In this document: positions 50,984 through 58,258 of the stretch, piece after piece | Layout: the number at the start of each line of letters is the position of its first letter | Numbering within the stretch: position 1 is the first letter of the stretch | Assembly: GCA_030765525.1 (NCBI GenBank) | Contig: JAVCCK010000010.1 | Location: 434,001 to 498,000 of the forward strand | Source of the DNA: Candidatus Lernaella stagnicola | GTDB lineage: Bacteria; Lernaellota; Lernaellaia; Lernaellales; Lernaellaceae | Length of the DNA: 64,000 nucleotides | Direction: 5' to 3' | Program-made: the position numbers and the translations under genes | Notes under the pieces: model-generated | What the model was told of the DNA's origin: nothing | Seen by the model: the letters and a program-made list of their open reading frames with translations, nothing else | Database searches by the model: none

Positions 50984-52144
50984 GTGCGCCTGACTTATCT
51001 GCGGTTGTTGGTCCTCGTGGTCGCCGTGTTGTTCGTGGCGACCTGCGGCTCCGGCGGTGAGGACAATTCAACCTTGCGCGGTGATACCGACGGCGACGAC
51101 GACGATGATGTCGGCGACGATGACGTCGGCAGCGACGACGACGACGATGACGACGACAACACACCGCCGCCCGGCGATTGCGTCGTGCCGACCGACGGCA
51201 TGTGGATACTAGAAGACACCGTGTTGTGCCCGAGCGACGAACCTTACGAACTGGAAGGCTCGGAATCGGGCGCGTTGTTTATCGCCTCATCCGACGTGAC
51301 GCTAACCGCTTACGGTGTCACGTTGCAGGGCGTCGGCACCGGAGTCGGCGTTAGCCTCTACACGGACGGTTTGAGCGACGTGGAAATTGCCGGGCTCACG
51401 CTGGTGAACTACGACAGAGGCGTGGCGGGGTACGGCTCGTTCACCAACATCACGCTGCGCGAGCTTACGATTGCCGATTCGGGCGACGCGCACGTCTTTA
51501 TCGGCCCACCGGGCAAGGCTGCGGGCGTCTGCCGGAACATCCGCTTTTTGGACTTGGCGGTTCGCGACAGCTACAACACCGGAGTCGTGTGCGCGGAATG
51601 CACAGAATCGCTTATGCGCGGCATCACCTCGACCAACGAGCGCGAAGGCGTTATCGAGTCCAACCTCGTACTACTCGGCGGTTCGAGTAACACCATCGAA
51701 GACAACACGATTACTACCCGCAATTCCGCGGGCTGCAACGCCATCTGGTTGTCCGGAGTTTCCGAGACCCTGGTACAGAACAACCACGTCGACGTCGGCT
51801 ACAAAGACGGTAGCCACCAGCACGGCAGTTCGTGGAATGTGTTCGCCGGCAACGAGTTCCGCGTGGGATTTTCCGCTGCTTACAACGTGCGGGTGCTGGA
51901 TTTGGATACCGGCGCCGACAAAGCGGACCGCTGCCACGTCTATCCCAAAGGCTACGTACCTCCGACCACCAAGGAAATCATCCCCTCCACCGACAACACG
52001 TATTACGGAAACTCCTTTGCGACGGGGCTCTTCAAAGACGAATCGGATCGGGGCACGTTCTGCGTGGATGGCAGCGGTAACGACTATATCGACGGCGCGA
52101 GCTATCAGGGCCCGGACGAAAACGGTGGCACCTGCCCAGACTAA
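50984..52144 (+). CDS. Lipoprotein with Asp-rich tether and right-handed beta-helix
   Basis: The GTG at 50984 (GAGGGTG upstream) gives a signal peptide with lipobox VATCGSG. A tether of about 35 Asp-rich residues follows, and then ~300 residues of right-handed parallel beta-helix: repeated short strands such as LTAYGVTLQGVGTGVGV, NITLRELTIADSGDAHVF, SSNTIEDNTITTRNSAG and QNNHVDVGYKDG fit NosD/pectate-lyase-like coils. Such proteins bind or process surface polysaccharide. It is the last gene of the LolA-like/ABC operon, 20 bases after the barrel, and may be a client that is delivered to the surface. Confidence 0.75.
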   Translation: MRLTYLRLLVLVVAVLFVATCGSGGEDNSTLRGDTDGDDDDDVGDDDVGSDDDDDDDDNTPPPGDCVVPTDGMWILEDTVLCPSDEPYELEGSESGALFIASSDVTLTAYGVTLQGVGTGVGVSLYTDGLSDVEIAGLTLVNYDRGVAGYGSFTNITLRELTIADSGDAHVFIGPPGKAAGVCRNIRFLDLAVRDSYNTGVVCAECTESLMRGITSTNEREGVIESNLVLLGGSSNTIEDNTITTRNSAGCNAIWLSGVSETLVQNNHVDVGYKDGSHQHGSSWNVFAGNEFRVGFSAAYNVRVLDLDTGADKADRCHVYPKGYVPPTTKEIIPSTDNTYYGNSFATGLFKDESDRGTFCVDGSGNDYIDGASYQGPDENGGTCPD

Positions 52145-52236
52145 TTGCGCCGCGGCCGCGGTGAAACCCTTGACACAATGATTATGGTACGAATGAACGA
52201 GGAAACACCCCCCAACCTGTTTCGAAGGAGAAAACG

Positions 52237-52824
52237 ATGTTTGCTAAGCGAATTCTTGTCACGCTTTCGATCACGGCCGCGATCATGCTGGCGCTGATGA
52301 TGGTGCCCCAGAGTTCAACGGCACAGGGAAAACCGAGCCTCGACCAGAAAACGCAAGACGCGCTGGCGGCTTCGATCAACGACGAATACAAAGCGCAGGC
52401 GCTGTATGCGAAAATCATGGAGAAATTCGGCCCGCAACGGCCGTTTGCCAACATCATCCAGGGCGAATCCCGACATATCGAGATGCTCAAGCCGCTTTTT
52501 ACCCGCTACGGTGTGGAAGTACCCGCCGATGATTGGGCAAGCAAGTTGGAAGCTCCAGGCACGATGCTCGAGGCTTGCAAAGAGGGCGTGACCGCCGAAA
52601 AAGAAAACGTGGCGATGTACGATGGATTCCTATCCTTCGTCAAGGAAAACGACATTCGCGAGGTCTTTACCTATTTGCGTGACGCTTCGCAGAACAATCA
52701 CTTACCCGCCTTCGAACGTTGCGTGGCCCGTGGCGGCGAAATGGGTCCCGGCAGAGGCATGGGCCGCGGCCAAAAAGACGGGATGGGCCAAGGACGCGGC
52801 GGTGGCCAAGGACGAGGCAGGTAG
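52237..52824 (+). CDS. Exported DUF2202 ferritin-like protein with Gly/Arg-rich tail
   Basis: A signal peptide (ITAAIMLALMMVPQSSTAQG) leads to a four-helix DUF2202 domain. INDEYKAQALYAKIM, GESRHIEMLKPLF and a pair of later Glu/His helices give the Glu-x6-Tyr and ExxH metal-binding pattern of ferritin-like proteins. It may store or handle iron or act in peroxide defence outside the cytoplasm. The C-terminus (~35 residues) is a low-complexity Gly/Arg/Met/Lys/Gln tail of repeated GRG/GQG units, and is unusual. A GAAGGAG site precedes the ATG, and a clear terminator follows. Confidence 0.88.
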   Translation: MFAKRILVTLSITAAIMLALMMVPQSSTAQGKPSLDQKTQDALAASINDEYKAQALYAKIMEKFGPQRPFANIIQGESRHIEMLKPLFTRYGVEVPADDWASKLEAPGTMLEACKEGVTAEKENVAMYDGFLSFVKENDIREVFTYLRDASQNNHLPAFERCVARGGEMGPGRGMGRGQKDGMGQGRGGGQGRGR

Positions 52825-52845
52825 GAGAGCAATTCAACTTACACG

Positions 52846-52873
52846 AGGCCGGCCTTCGAGCCGGCTTTTTGTT
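52846..52873 (+). terminator. Intrinsic terminator after the DUF2202 gene
   Basis: GCCGGC CTTCGA GCCGGC forms a six-base-pair GC-rich hairpin (with extra A/T pairs possible) followed by TTTTTGTTT. It ends 26 bases before the opposing SUMF1 gene and may act on both strands. Confidence 0.85.
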
Positions 52874-52898
52874 TAGCAGGAGGGTGGCGAAACGATCA

Positions 52899-54167
52899 TC
52901 ACGGCGTCAGACAGCACCGAAACCCGTCGTCGGCGTGGGCGTCGTCAGGCGGATGGTGGTGCAGCGAGGCCACCGATTCACCGTAGCCGATAAAGCGCCA
53001 ACCGAAAAAAGGCAGCAGGGCCTGCCCATTGATGGGATTCACGTTGAACGAGCCGCCGCGCAGCGCGCGGTCGGGCCAGCCGTCTTGCCAAAGCTCGTCG
53101 GTCCATTCGCTGACGTTGCCGGTCATGTCGTAGGCGCCGTACGGGCTTTTGCACTTTGGGAAGCGGCCGGTCGGCGCCAGGGGGCGCGCGCCGATTTCCC
53201 GCGTGAAGGTGTTGCACACGCCGGAGTCGAACTCCCAGCCGTTGGGATACAACAGGCCGGCCGGGCCGCCGGCGGCCTTTTGCCATTCTGCGCCGGTGCA
53301 CAGACGCTTACCGACCCGCTCGCAGGCCGCTTTCGCCTGGGACCAGCGGACCAATGTCCAGGGCACGACGCCCGCGCGGCTCGTGGCGGCCTTGTCGTGA
53401 CCGCCATCCGGACTGGTCGCCGTGGCTTCGGGTCGCGAACCCTCGTAGCGGTCAATGCAAAAGTCGCCGACTTCCACGACGCGGTCTTGTTCGCCGGAGA
53501 AAATATAGCGCTGCCCGCTGACGCGAAACACCGCCGGGCCCGCCGGCACGCGCACCATATCGCGGGGGCAACGAAAACGAGCGCGCGGCAAACGCTTGGG
53601 GGCGTCCGCCCAGCGAAAGCGGTTCTGGTCACCGATGGAAAAAGTGGGGTAACCAGGATGGTTTTCAGGTGGTCGCCCGGCCGCGTTATGCGCGGCCGTA
53701 TGCGCGTTGATTAGTCGTCGGGAATCCCACAACGTGGCGTCCAACCGCCAATGATCGCCGCTACGCTGCCACTGGGTCGGGAACTCAAGGGCGTATGCGT
53801 AGCCGCCCAGCACGATCGACATGCGGACGGTAGCCAGGGCGCCCTCGCCATCGGCATCGACGGCGACCAGGTCGATCGAGCGCACCATGTCGCGGTAGGT
53901 TGTCGTCATGCCTTCGATCAGCCGGCGGTGAGGGTCGGGTTTGGACCCGCGCGCGGCAAACGCACTCTCCAAGCCTCGCAACCACCATTGGCGCTTGGCG
54001 TTTTCGGTCAGGTAGCCGCCGGCGGCGGTGAAGTCGTCGGCGACGATGGCGTCGCGCAAGTGCCGCAAGTCGCGGGCGATCTCACGCCGCGGCGAAGAGA
54101 AGAGGCCGCCGAGTAAAAGCAGCGCGCCCAGTACGAGGCCGCCGGTGAGGATTAGGCGATTTCGCAT
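52899..54167 (-). CDS. Membrane-anchored SUMF1 (formylglycine-generating enzyme-like) protein
   Basis: One N-terminal membrane segment (LILTGGLVLGALLLLGGLF) is followed by an NTF2-like or helical region to ~residue 185 (DFTAAGGYLTENAKRQ). The C-terminal half is a SUMF1 domain: DMVRVPAGPAVFRV, FCIDRYEGSRP, LCTGAEWQKAAGG, GAYDMTGNVSEWTDE, RALRGGSFNVNP and GFRCCLTP. The catalytic cysteines of true formylglycine-generating enzymes are not in their usual place, so this looks like a binding/scaffold type SUMF1 module. It starts one base after the radical SAM stop, so the pair is surely co-translated. Confidence 0.85.
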   Translation of the reverse strand: MRNRLILTGGLVLGALLLLGGLFSSPRREIARDLRHLRDAIVADDFTAAGGYLTENAKRQWWLRGLESAFAARGSKPDPHRRLIEGMTTTYRDMVRSIDLVAVDADGEGALATVRMSIVLGGYAYALEFPTQWQRSGDHWRLDATLWDSRRLINAHTAAHNAAGRPPENHPGYPTFSIGDQNRFRWADAPKRLPRARFRCPRDMVRVPAGPAVFRVSGQRYIFSGEQDRVVEVGDFCIDRYEGSRPEATATSPDGGHDKAATSRAGVVPWTLVRWSQAKAACERVGKRLCTGAEWQKAAGGPAGLLYPNGWEFDSGVCNTFTREIGARPLAPTGRFPKCKSPYGAYDMTGNVSEWTDELWQDGWPDRALRGGSFNVNPINGQALLPFFGWRFIGYGESVASLHHHPPDDAHADDGFRCCLTP

Positions 54168-54168
54168 G

Positions 54169-55521
54169 TCACTGGCCTCGCAAGTTCCATTCGCCTTGGC
54201 AATAGATGCGGCGGTCGCGCTCGATGTTCGCCGTGGCGCCCGAATCGTGGTGGCCGATATCGACGGCGATGTCGCCCTTGCCGCAGTTGCGGGCCACGGC
54301 CTCGTCCCAAATCAAGCCGTCGCAAGCGGTGATGAAGCCGATCAACACATTGCGGCGCGGGATACGCGAGAGGTCGAAACCAAACCACAGGCGAAGTTGC
54401 AGCGCCACCGCATCCCACATGAAGCGTAACGCGGCCGGGCGTAAGAAATGCGGTACGAGACGCAGGCCGAATTTGAGAGCGGGCCACCAGCGCCGCCGTC
54501 CGCCGCGGGTGTCGCGACGGAAGTCTTCTAATTTGCGGTCGAGGCCGTCCTTTTTGATGATCTCGAAAATCGTGCGGTAGCCGCCTCGGCCGTCGCGCAC
54601 CAGTAAGTAATGTTGATTGTAAAAGCACTTGCGCAAACGGGTGATGTAGAGCAACGCGAAATAGAGCTTTTGAAAAACGCGAATGTCGTCGCGGTTGATG
54701 CGGCCGCCGGTTTGCTCCTCGAGCAGGTCGATCAACTCGTCGGGCGCCAGCACTTGGTCCTGATCGCCGTCGCGCTGGCGACCGAGCATGCGGCAGCCGA
54801 GGAAAAAGATTTCGCGCACAAAGGAATGCCGCACGCCGTAATCGAACACTTCACCAAGGGCATGGTCATTGACGCCGCGACAAATCGTGCACTTGAGGTC
54901 GGTGGCCACGTCGAGCTTTTCCAGGTTGGCCAACCCCTTGCGCTTATTCTCCACCAGCGGCTGACCGCGAATGGCCGTGTAGATTTCGTCGGTGAAGCCG
55001 TCGAGACCGTAGTGGACTTCCGACAAGCCGGCCTCTTTGAGTACGCGCAAATATTCGTAGTCGGCGAGTTTGACGCCGTTGGTGTGCAACGAAGCGTAGT
55101 TGCCGCTTTCGGCAACGATGCGGATCATTTCCGGCAGGTCGTCGCGCACGGTGGGCTCGCAGCCCATCAGGTCGATCTTGTGTCGGCGGCGCGTGCGGAC
55201 GAAATCGCGCAGTTGCTGCATCGGCAAATCGGGCAGGGCGCGATCATTGGCGCTGGCCAGGCAGATGGGACATTCGAGGTTGCAGCGGTCGGTGGTGCGC
55301 AGGATGAAATCGCGCTGCGGGAAGGATTCGTGCATCAGGTCGAAGTAGAAGCGGTGAAGGTCGGCCATGTAATCGGCGTGGCGCGAAAGCAAGGCTGAAA
55401 CGAAGCCGTGATCGGGGCACGTTCGCTCGATGCGGAATTCGCCGTCGCGCACAACAATCTCGCCCGGCATCGGTTTGAGGCACGTGGGGCAGGTCGTGGT
55501 TGTATGTCGTAACACTTTCAT
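54169..55521 (-). CDS. Radical SAM enzyme with N-terminal zinc-ribbon-like region (Tes/MJ0619-like)
   Basis: The radical SAM cluster is C80, C84 and C87 in RCNLECPIC. Before it, residues ~10-40 read TTCPTCLKPMPGEIVV with a later CPDHG, a small zinc-ribbon-like segment. That N-terminal form is known from the MJ0619/archaeal tetraether synthase (Tes) and GDGT/bacterial membrane-spanning lipid synthase group. The rest keeps SAM-binding MGCEPTVRDDLPE, LHTNGVKL and CTICRG. A lipid-modifying or methylating enzyme is a plausible guess but unproven. The gene has no clear ribosome site. It is followed by the SUMF1 gene one base later and preceded by the GGDEF gene. Confidence 0.8.
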   Translation of the reverse strand: MKVLRHTTTTCPTCLKPMPGEIVVRDGEFRIERTCPDHGFVSALLSRHADYMADLHRFYFDLMHESFPQRDFILRTTDRCNLECPICLASANDRALPDLPMQQLRDFVRTRRRHKIDLMGCEPTVRDDLPEMIRIVAESGNYASLHTNGVKLADYEYLRVLKEAGLSEVHYGLDGFTDEIYTAIRGQPLVENKRKGLANLEKLDVATDLKCTICRGVNDHALGEVFDYGVRHSFVREIFFLGCRMLGRQRDGDQDQVLAPDELIDLLEEQTGGRINRDDIRVFQKLYFALLYITRLRKCFYNQHYLLVRDGRGGYRTIFEIIKKDGLDRKLEDFRRDTRGGRRRWWPALKFGLRLVPHFLRPAALRFMWDAVALQLRLWFGFDLSRIPRRNVLIGFITACDGLIWDEAVARNCGKGDIAVDIGHHDSGATANIERDRRIYCQGEWNLRGQ

Positions 55522-55563
55522 TTTGGCGATCTTAACACAAACCGGGGCGACGCACAGGCATGT

Positions 55564-56556
55564 CTAATTGACGGGCGCGTTCGGTTCGGACGTGGGGTCC
55601 AAAGTGTCTTCGTCGTCCGGCGGTGGGATCTGACGCCGGTCGATCATGTAATTTGAACCGTCTTTTTGTTTGACCTTTTTTTTGATTTCGTTCGCCGCCG
55701 CGGAGAACTGGCCGAAATGGTCGTAGTCGTTGCGCGTGGAATCAATACCGGCGATGGAGAGGCTGATCAGCGGAAAACGCCGTGAATTACCCTGGCGATC
55801 GACAGATTCGATGTAACCGCGCATGCGGTCTTCATCGTCGTAGAAGGTCGCCGCCAGCATGTCGTAGTGGACGAGGACTTGCTGGAAAATCGGCTCGCAC
55901 ACCGCCGGATTGACGATCAACACGAAATCGTCGCCCCCGATGTGCCCAACGAAACCCTGGCTGTTGGGAAAGTTGCGCACGGTGTTAACCAATACACGTG
56001 CCGTCATGCGAATGACTTCATCGCCGCGGGAAAAACCGTAACGATCGTTGAAGGGTTTGAAATTGTCGATGTCCACGTGTGCGAAACAAAACGGCATGCG
56101 TTGATCGATACGATTCTGTAGCGTCTTAATAATCGTAAAATTGCCCGGTAGGCGAGACAAGGGATTGGCGTCCAGATACCGGCCAGACTTGTCCATCGCC
56201 AAGCGCACGCGCAGCCGCAGGTCTTCCAAATCAATCGGCAAGGCCGTGTAATCGTCGATGGGAATGTCGGTGAACGAGGTCTCCGGACGAAGCTGCGCCG
56301 GCTCGAAAAGGCACAACACGGCAAGATGGCCGAATACGGTGTCGTTCTTCAACGTGTTTAAAAACATTTTCCAGTTCTCGCCCTGGGCCGCCAGAATGAT
56401 CAAATCGGGAGGATCGTTGTATATTTGGCTGAGCGCCATATTCGGCGAGGAAAAGAGGTAGCCGAAGTAATCTTCGGTTACCAACATCGCGACGATTTCT
56501 TGTCCGCGGTCTTCGTTTGGATCAACCACCAGAATTCGTTTGCGGACGCGTTCCAT
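55564..56556 (-). CDS. GGDEF-domain protein with receiver-like N-terminus
   Basis: Residues ~1-125 fold like a response-regulator receiver domain (KRILVVDPNEDRGQEIVAML, PDLIILAAQGENWKMF), but the phospho-acceptor Asp position reads Leu/Ala, so it may not be phosphorylated. Residues ~135-300 form a GGDEF domain with GRYLDANPLSRLPGN, DIDNFKPFNDRYGFSRGDEV and the active-site motif GGDDF near 207-211 (normally GGDEF). Asp in place of Glu in the fourth position reduces or changes diguanylate cyclase activity in some proteins. It is the third gene of a small-protein/HDOD/GGDEF operon. Confidence 0.85.
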   Translation of the reverse strand: MERVRKRILVVDPNEDRGQEIVAMLVTEDYFGYLFSSPNMALSQIYNDPPDLIILAAQGENWKMFLNTLKNDTVFGHLAVLCLFEPAQLRPETSFTDIPIDDYTALPIDLEDLRLRVRLAMDKSGRYLDANPLSRLPGNFTIIKTLQNRIDQRMPFCFAHVDIDNFKPFNDRYGFSRGDEVIRMTARVLVNTVRNFPNSQGFVGHIGGDDFVLIVNPAVCEPIFQQVLVHYDMLAATFYDDEDRMRGYIESVDRQGNSRRFPLISLSIAGIDSTRNDYDHFGQFSAAANEIKKKVKQKDGSNYMIDRRQIPPPDDEDTLDPTSEPNAPVN

Positions 56557-56584
56557 GGCAGGCCCCTTCCGCCGCTGCGGTCAA

Positions 56585-57409
56585 CTATTCGCCCAGTGAC
56601 TCCAGCTCCGGCTCGAGCTTCTCGACAATGGCGACAAGTTGCTCGCGGCTGATGGATACGCGTTCGGTGACGGCCGGATTGATTTTTTCGACGGGTGCGT
56701 TCGGTTCGGCACCCTGGCCCATGGCTTTGACCATGTTGTCGCCGATGAACACTACGGCGGTCGCCAACTCAGCGTAAGTGGCCAGTTCCGGCGTATGGTG
56801 GAAACTCATTGGCGCGGCAAGGCGCTGCGGTAGGTTCCATCGTTCGCACAACCAGAGCGCTACATCCGAGTGCGTAAACCCGATCATGGATTGCTCGGCA
56901 ATGACGATGGGGCGACCTTTTTTCGATGCCGCCTGAATCACCGTCTGGTAGACCTCGGGTTCCATGATCATTAGGACGACCTTGCCGATATCGTGCAGCA
57001 ACCCGGCCATGCCGATTTCTTCGGCGTTGGGAAGGTTCATTTGTTTACATATGATACCCGTGGCCTTGGAAACGGCCAGCGAGTGCTTCCATAACGGACG
57101 CCATTTGTCGGCCATGACGTCGAAGACGCTGGCCGATAGAATCAATCCCTTGACAACATCGTAGCCGAGCAACACCAAAGCGTGGGTTACCGTCGATATA
57201 CGTCCCGGAAAGCCGTAAAAGGCGCTGTTGACCAGCTTGAGGATCTTCATTGCCAGCATCTGGTCTTTGCCGATGGTGTCGCCGATTTGACTCATCGAGA
57301 TGCGAGGATCCGTGGCCATCTCGTTGAATTTGTCGAGAATGCCCGGAAAGGCCGGCAAGTTCTGAAGATTGTCCAGGCGGCTACGAAATGCTTTTTCATC
57401 GATGAGCAT
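56585..57409 (-). CDS. HDOD-domain signalling protein
   Basis: The 274-residue protein is a single HDOD domain: LPAFPGILDKFNEMATDPRISMSQIGDTIGKDQMLAMKILKLVNSAFYGFPGRISTVTHALVLLGYDVVKGLIL is recognised in parts, with 'lLHDIGKvvl' as the HD-like segment (AGLLHDIGKVVLM). Such domains occur in signalling or regulation of secretion, chemotaxis and c-di-GMP response. It lies between a small protein (one-base gap) and the GGDEF gene (28-base gap) on the same strand, so a shared signalling module is likely. Confidence 0.9.
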   Translation of the reverse strand: MLIDEKAFRSRLDNLQNLPAFPGILDKFNEMATDPRISMSQIGDTIGKDQMLAMKILKLVNSAFYGFPGRISTVTHALVLLGYDVVKGLILSASVFDVMADKWRPLWKHSLAVSKATGIICKQMNLPNAEEIGMAGLLHDIGKVVLMIMEPEVYQTVIQAASKKGRPIVIAEQSMIGFTHSDVALWLCERWNLPQRLAAPMSFHHTPELATYAELATAVVFIGDNMVKAMGQGAEPNAPVEKINPAVTERVSISREQLVAIVEKLEPELESLGE

Positions 57410-57410
57410 G

Positions 57411-57710
57411 CTATTTCACCCGCTGATCTACGCGTTCGAGAAGAAGCTCTTTCAAATCCTGCCAGAGGGTGGATTTGCCGGCCCGGGCAAAGCGAGCCTC
57501 GATCTTTTTCTTCATTTGCTCCGCTAGCGCCTTGTCAACGGGGTCGTCGGATTCGATCCAGACGACTTCGATTTCCATCTTTTCGAACCTGCGCAGCAAG
57601 CGCTCGGTCAATTCCGAGCCCACCGCGGCGAGAGTAACACCGGTTTCATTAACGACCGGCTGCGCCAGCACCATGCCGGCCCCAGCCTGGGTCAAGGGTA
57701 TTTTCCGCAA
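57411..57710 (-). CDS. Small HDOD-associated protein (DUF3391-like), 99 aa
   Basis: A TTG start at 57710 after AAGGGGA gives LRKIPLTQAGAGMVLAQPVV, then VTLAAVGSELTERLLRRFEKMEIEVVWIE. This is the small N-terminal module ('kip...l..Gm.L..pV......ll..G..lt...i..L...gi..v.i') found at the front of HD-GYP proteins or as a separate gene next to HDOD proteins. An earlier start at 57797 adds a basic lead without homology. It ends two bases before the HDOD ATG. The role is probably adaptor or regulatory. Confidence 0.7.
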   Translation of the reverse strand: MRKIPLTQAGAGMVLAQPVVNETGVTLAAVGSELTERLLRRFEKMEIEVVWIESDDPVDKALAEQMKKKIEARFARAGKSTLWQDLKELLLERVDQRVK

Positions 57711-58258
57711 AGCTGTTCCCCTTAACAAAGAAGCTCCGATTCGGTCGCGTGGGTGAGGGAAAAGCAATCGCTTTTCGCGACGAATCGCCGATGACAATAC
57801 CGTTTCCCGGATCGATTTTCAAACCCATTCTTTCGATTTCGACCCACCAATGTAATACCGCACACCACGACCCTTTCCGATGAGATCGCTAGTATTTATT
57901 AAGCGAAGCGATATGTAGCACAAAGCCGCCGCGTTGAAAACTCGCGATTTGAACCGAAGCTAAAACACCGCGACCGGTAGAGCGGCAGTTACCACACACA
58001 TCGCCGGTCCAAACGGTTTGACTCTCCGCCGCGAGCGGCGCTTCACGCGATAATACCGGCGATACCACCACACCCTTTCTTGACGATGAAAGACGAACGC
58101 GGGCCGGGATGCCGGCCGGAAACACCGCCCGGCTTGCTCGGTTTCCGACCTTCTGGTAGACAGAAGCGACATTTTTGCGGTCGGAGTGTATTCTTTGAAC
58201 CCGCGGGCGAGGCCCCGGGTCGAAAAGGTTGCCGTAAAAACTGAAGGTTAGGGTCTGT
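57711..58258. other. 548-base divergent region between HDOD group and gspL
   Basis: The region lies between divergently transcribed genes and is AT-mixed near 57890-57930. A 149-residue frame on the minus strand (57889-58338) overlaps gspL and has no recognisable content. A leftward promoter for the HDOD group and a rightward one for gspL are expected here; I see no clear hexamer pair, terminator or riboswitch. Confidence 0.45.

Noticed and set aside
49614-51164. 516-aa open frame on the minus strand starting with Arg/His repeats
   Set aside because: The Arg/His run is the antisense reading of the Asp-rich tether codons and the rest overlaps the clear ABC ATPase, barrel and beta-helix genes.
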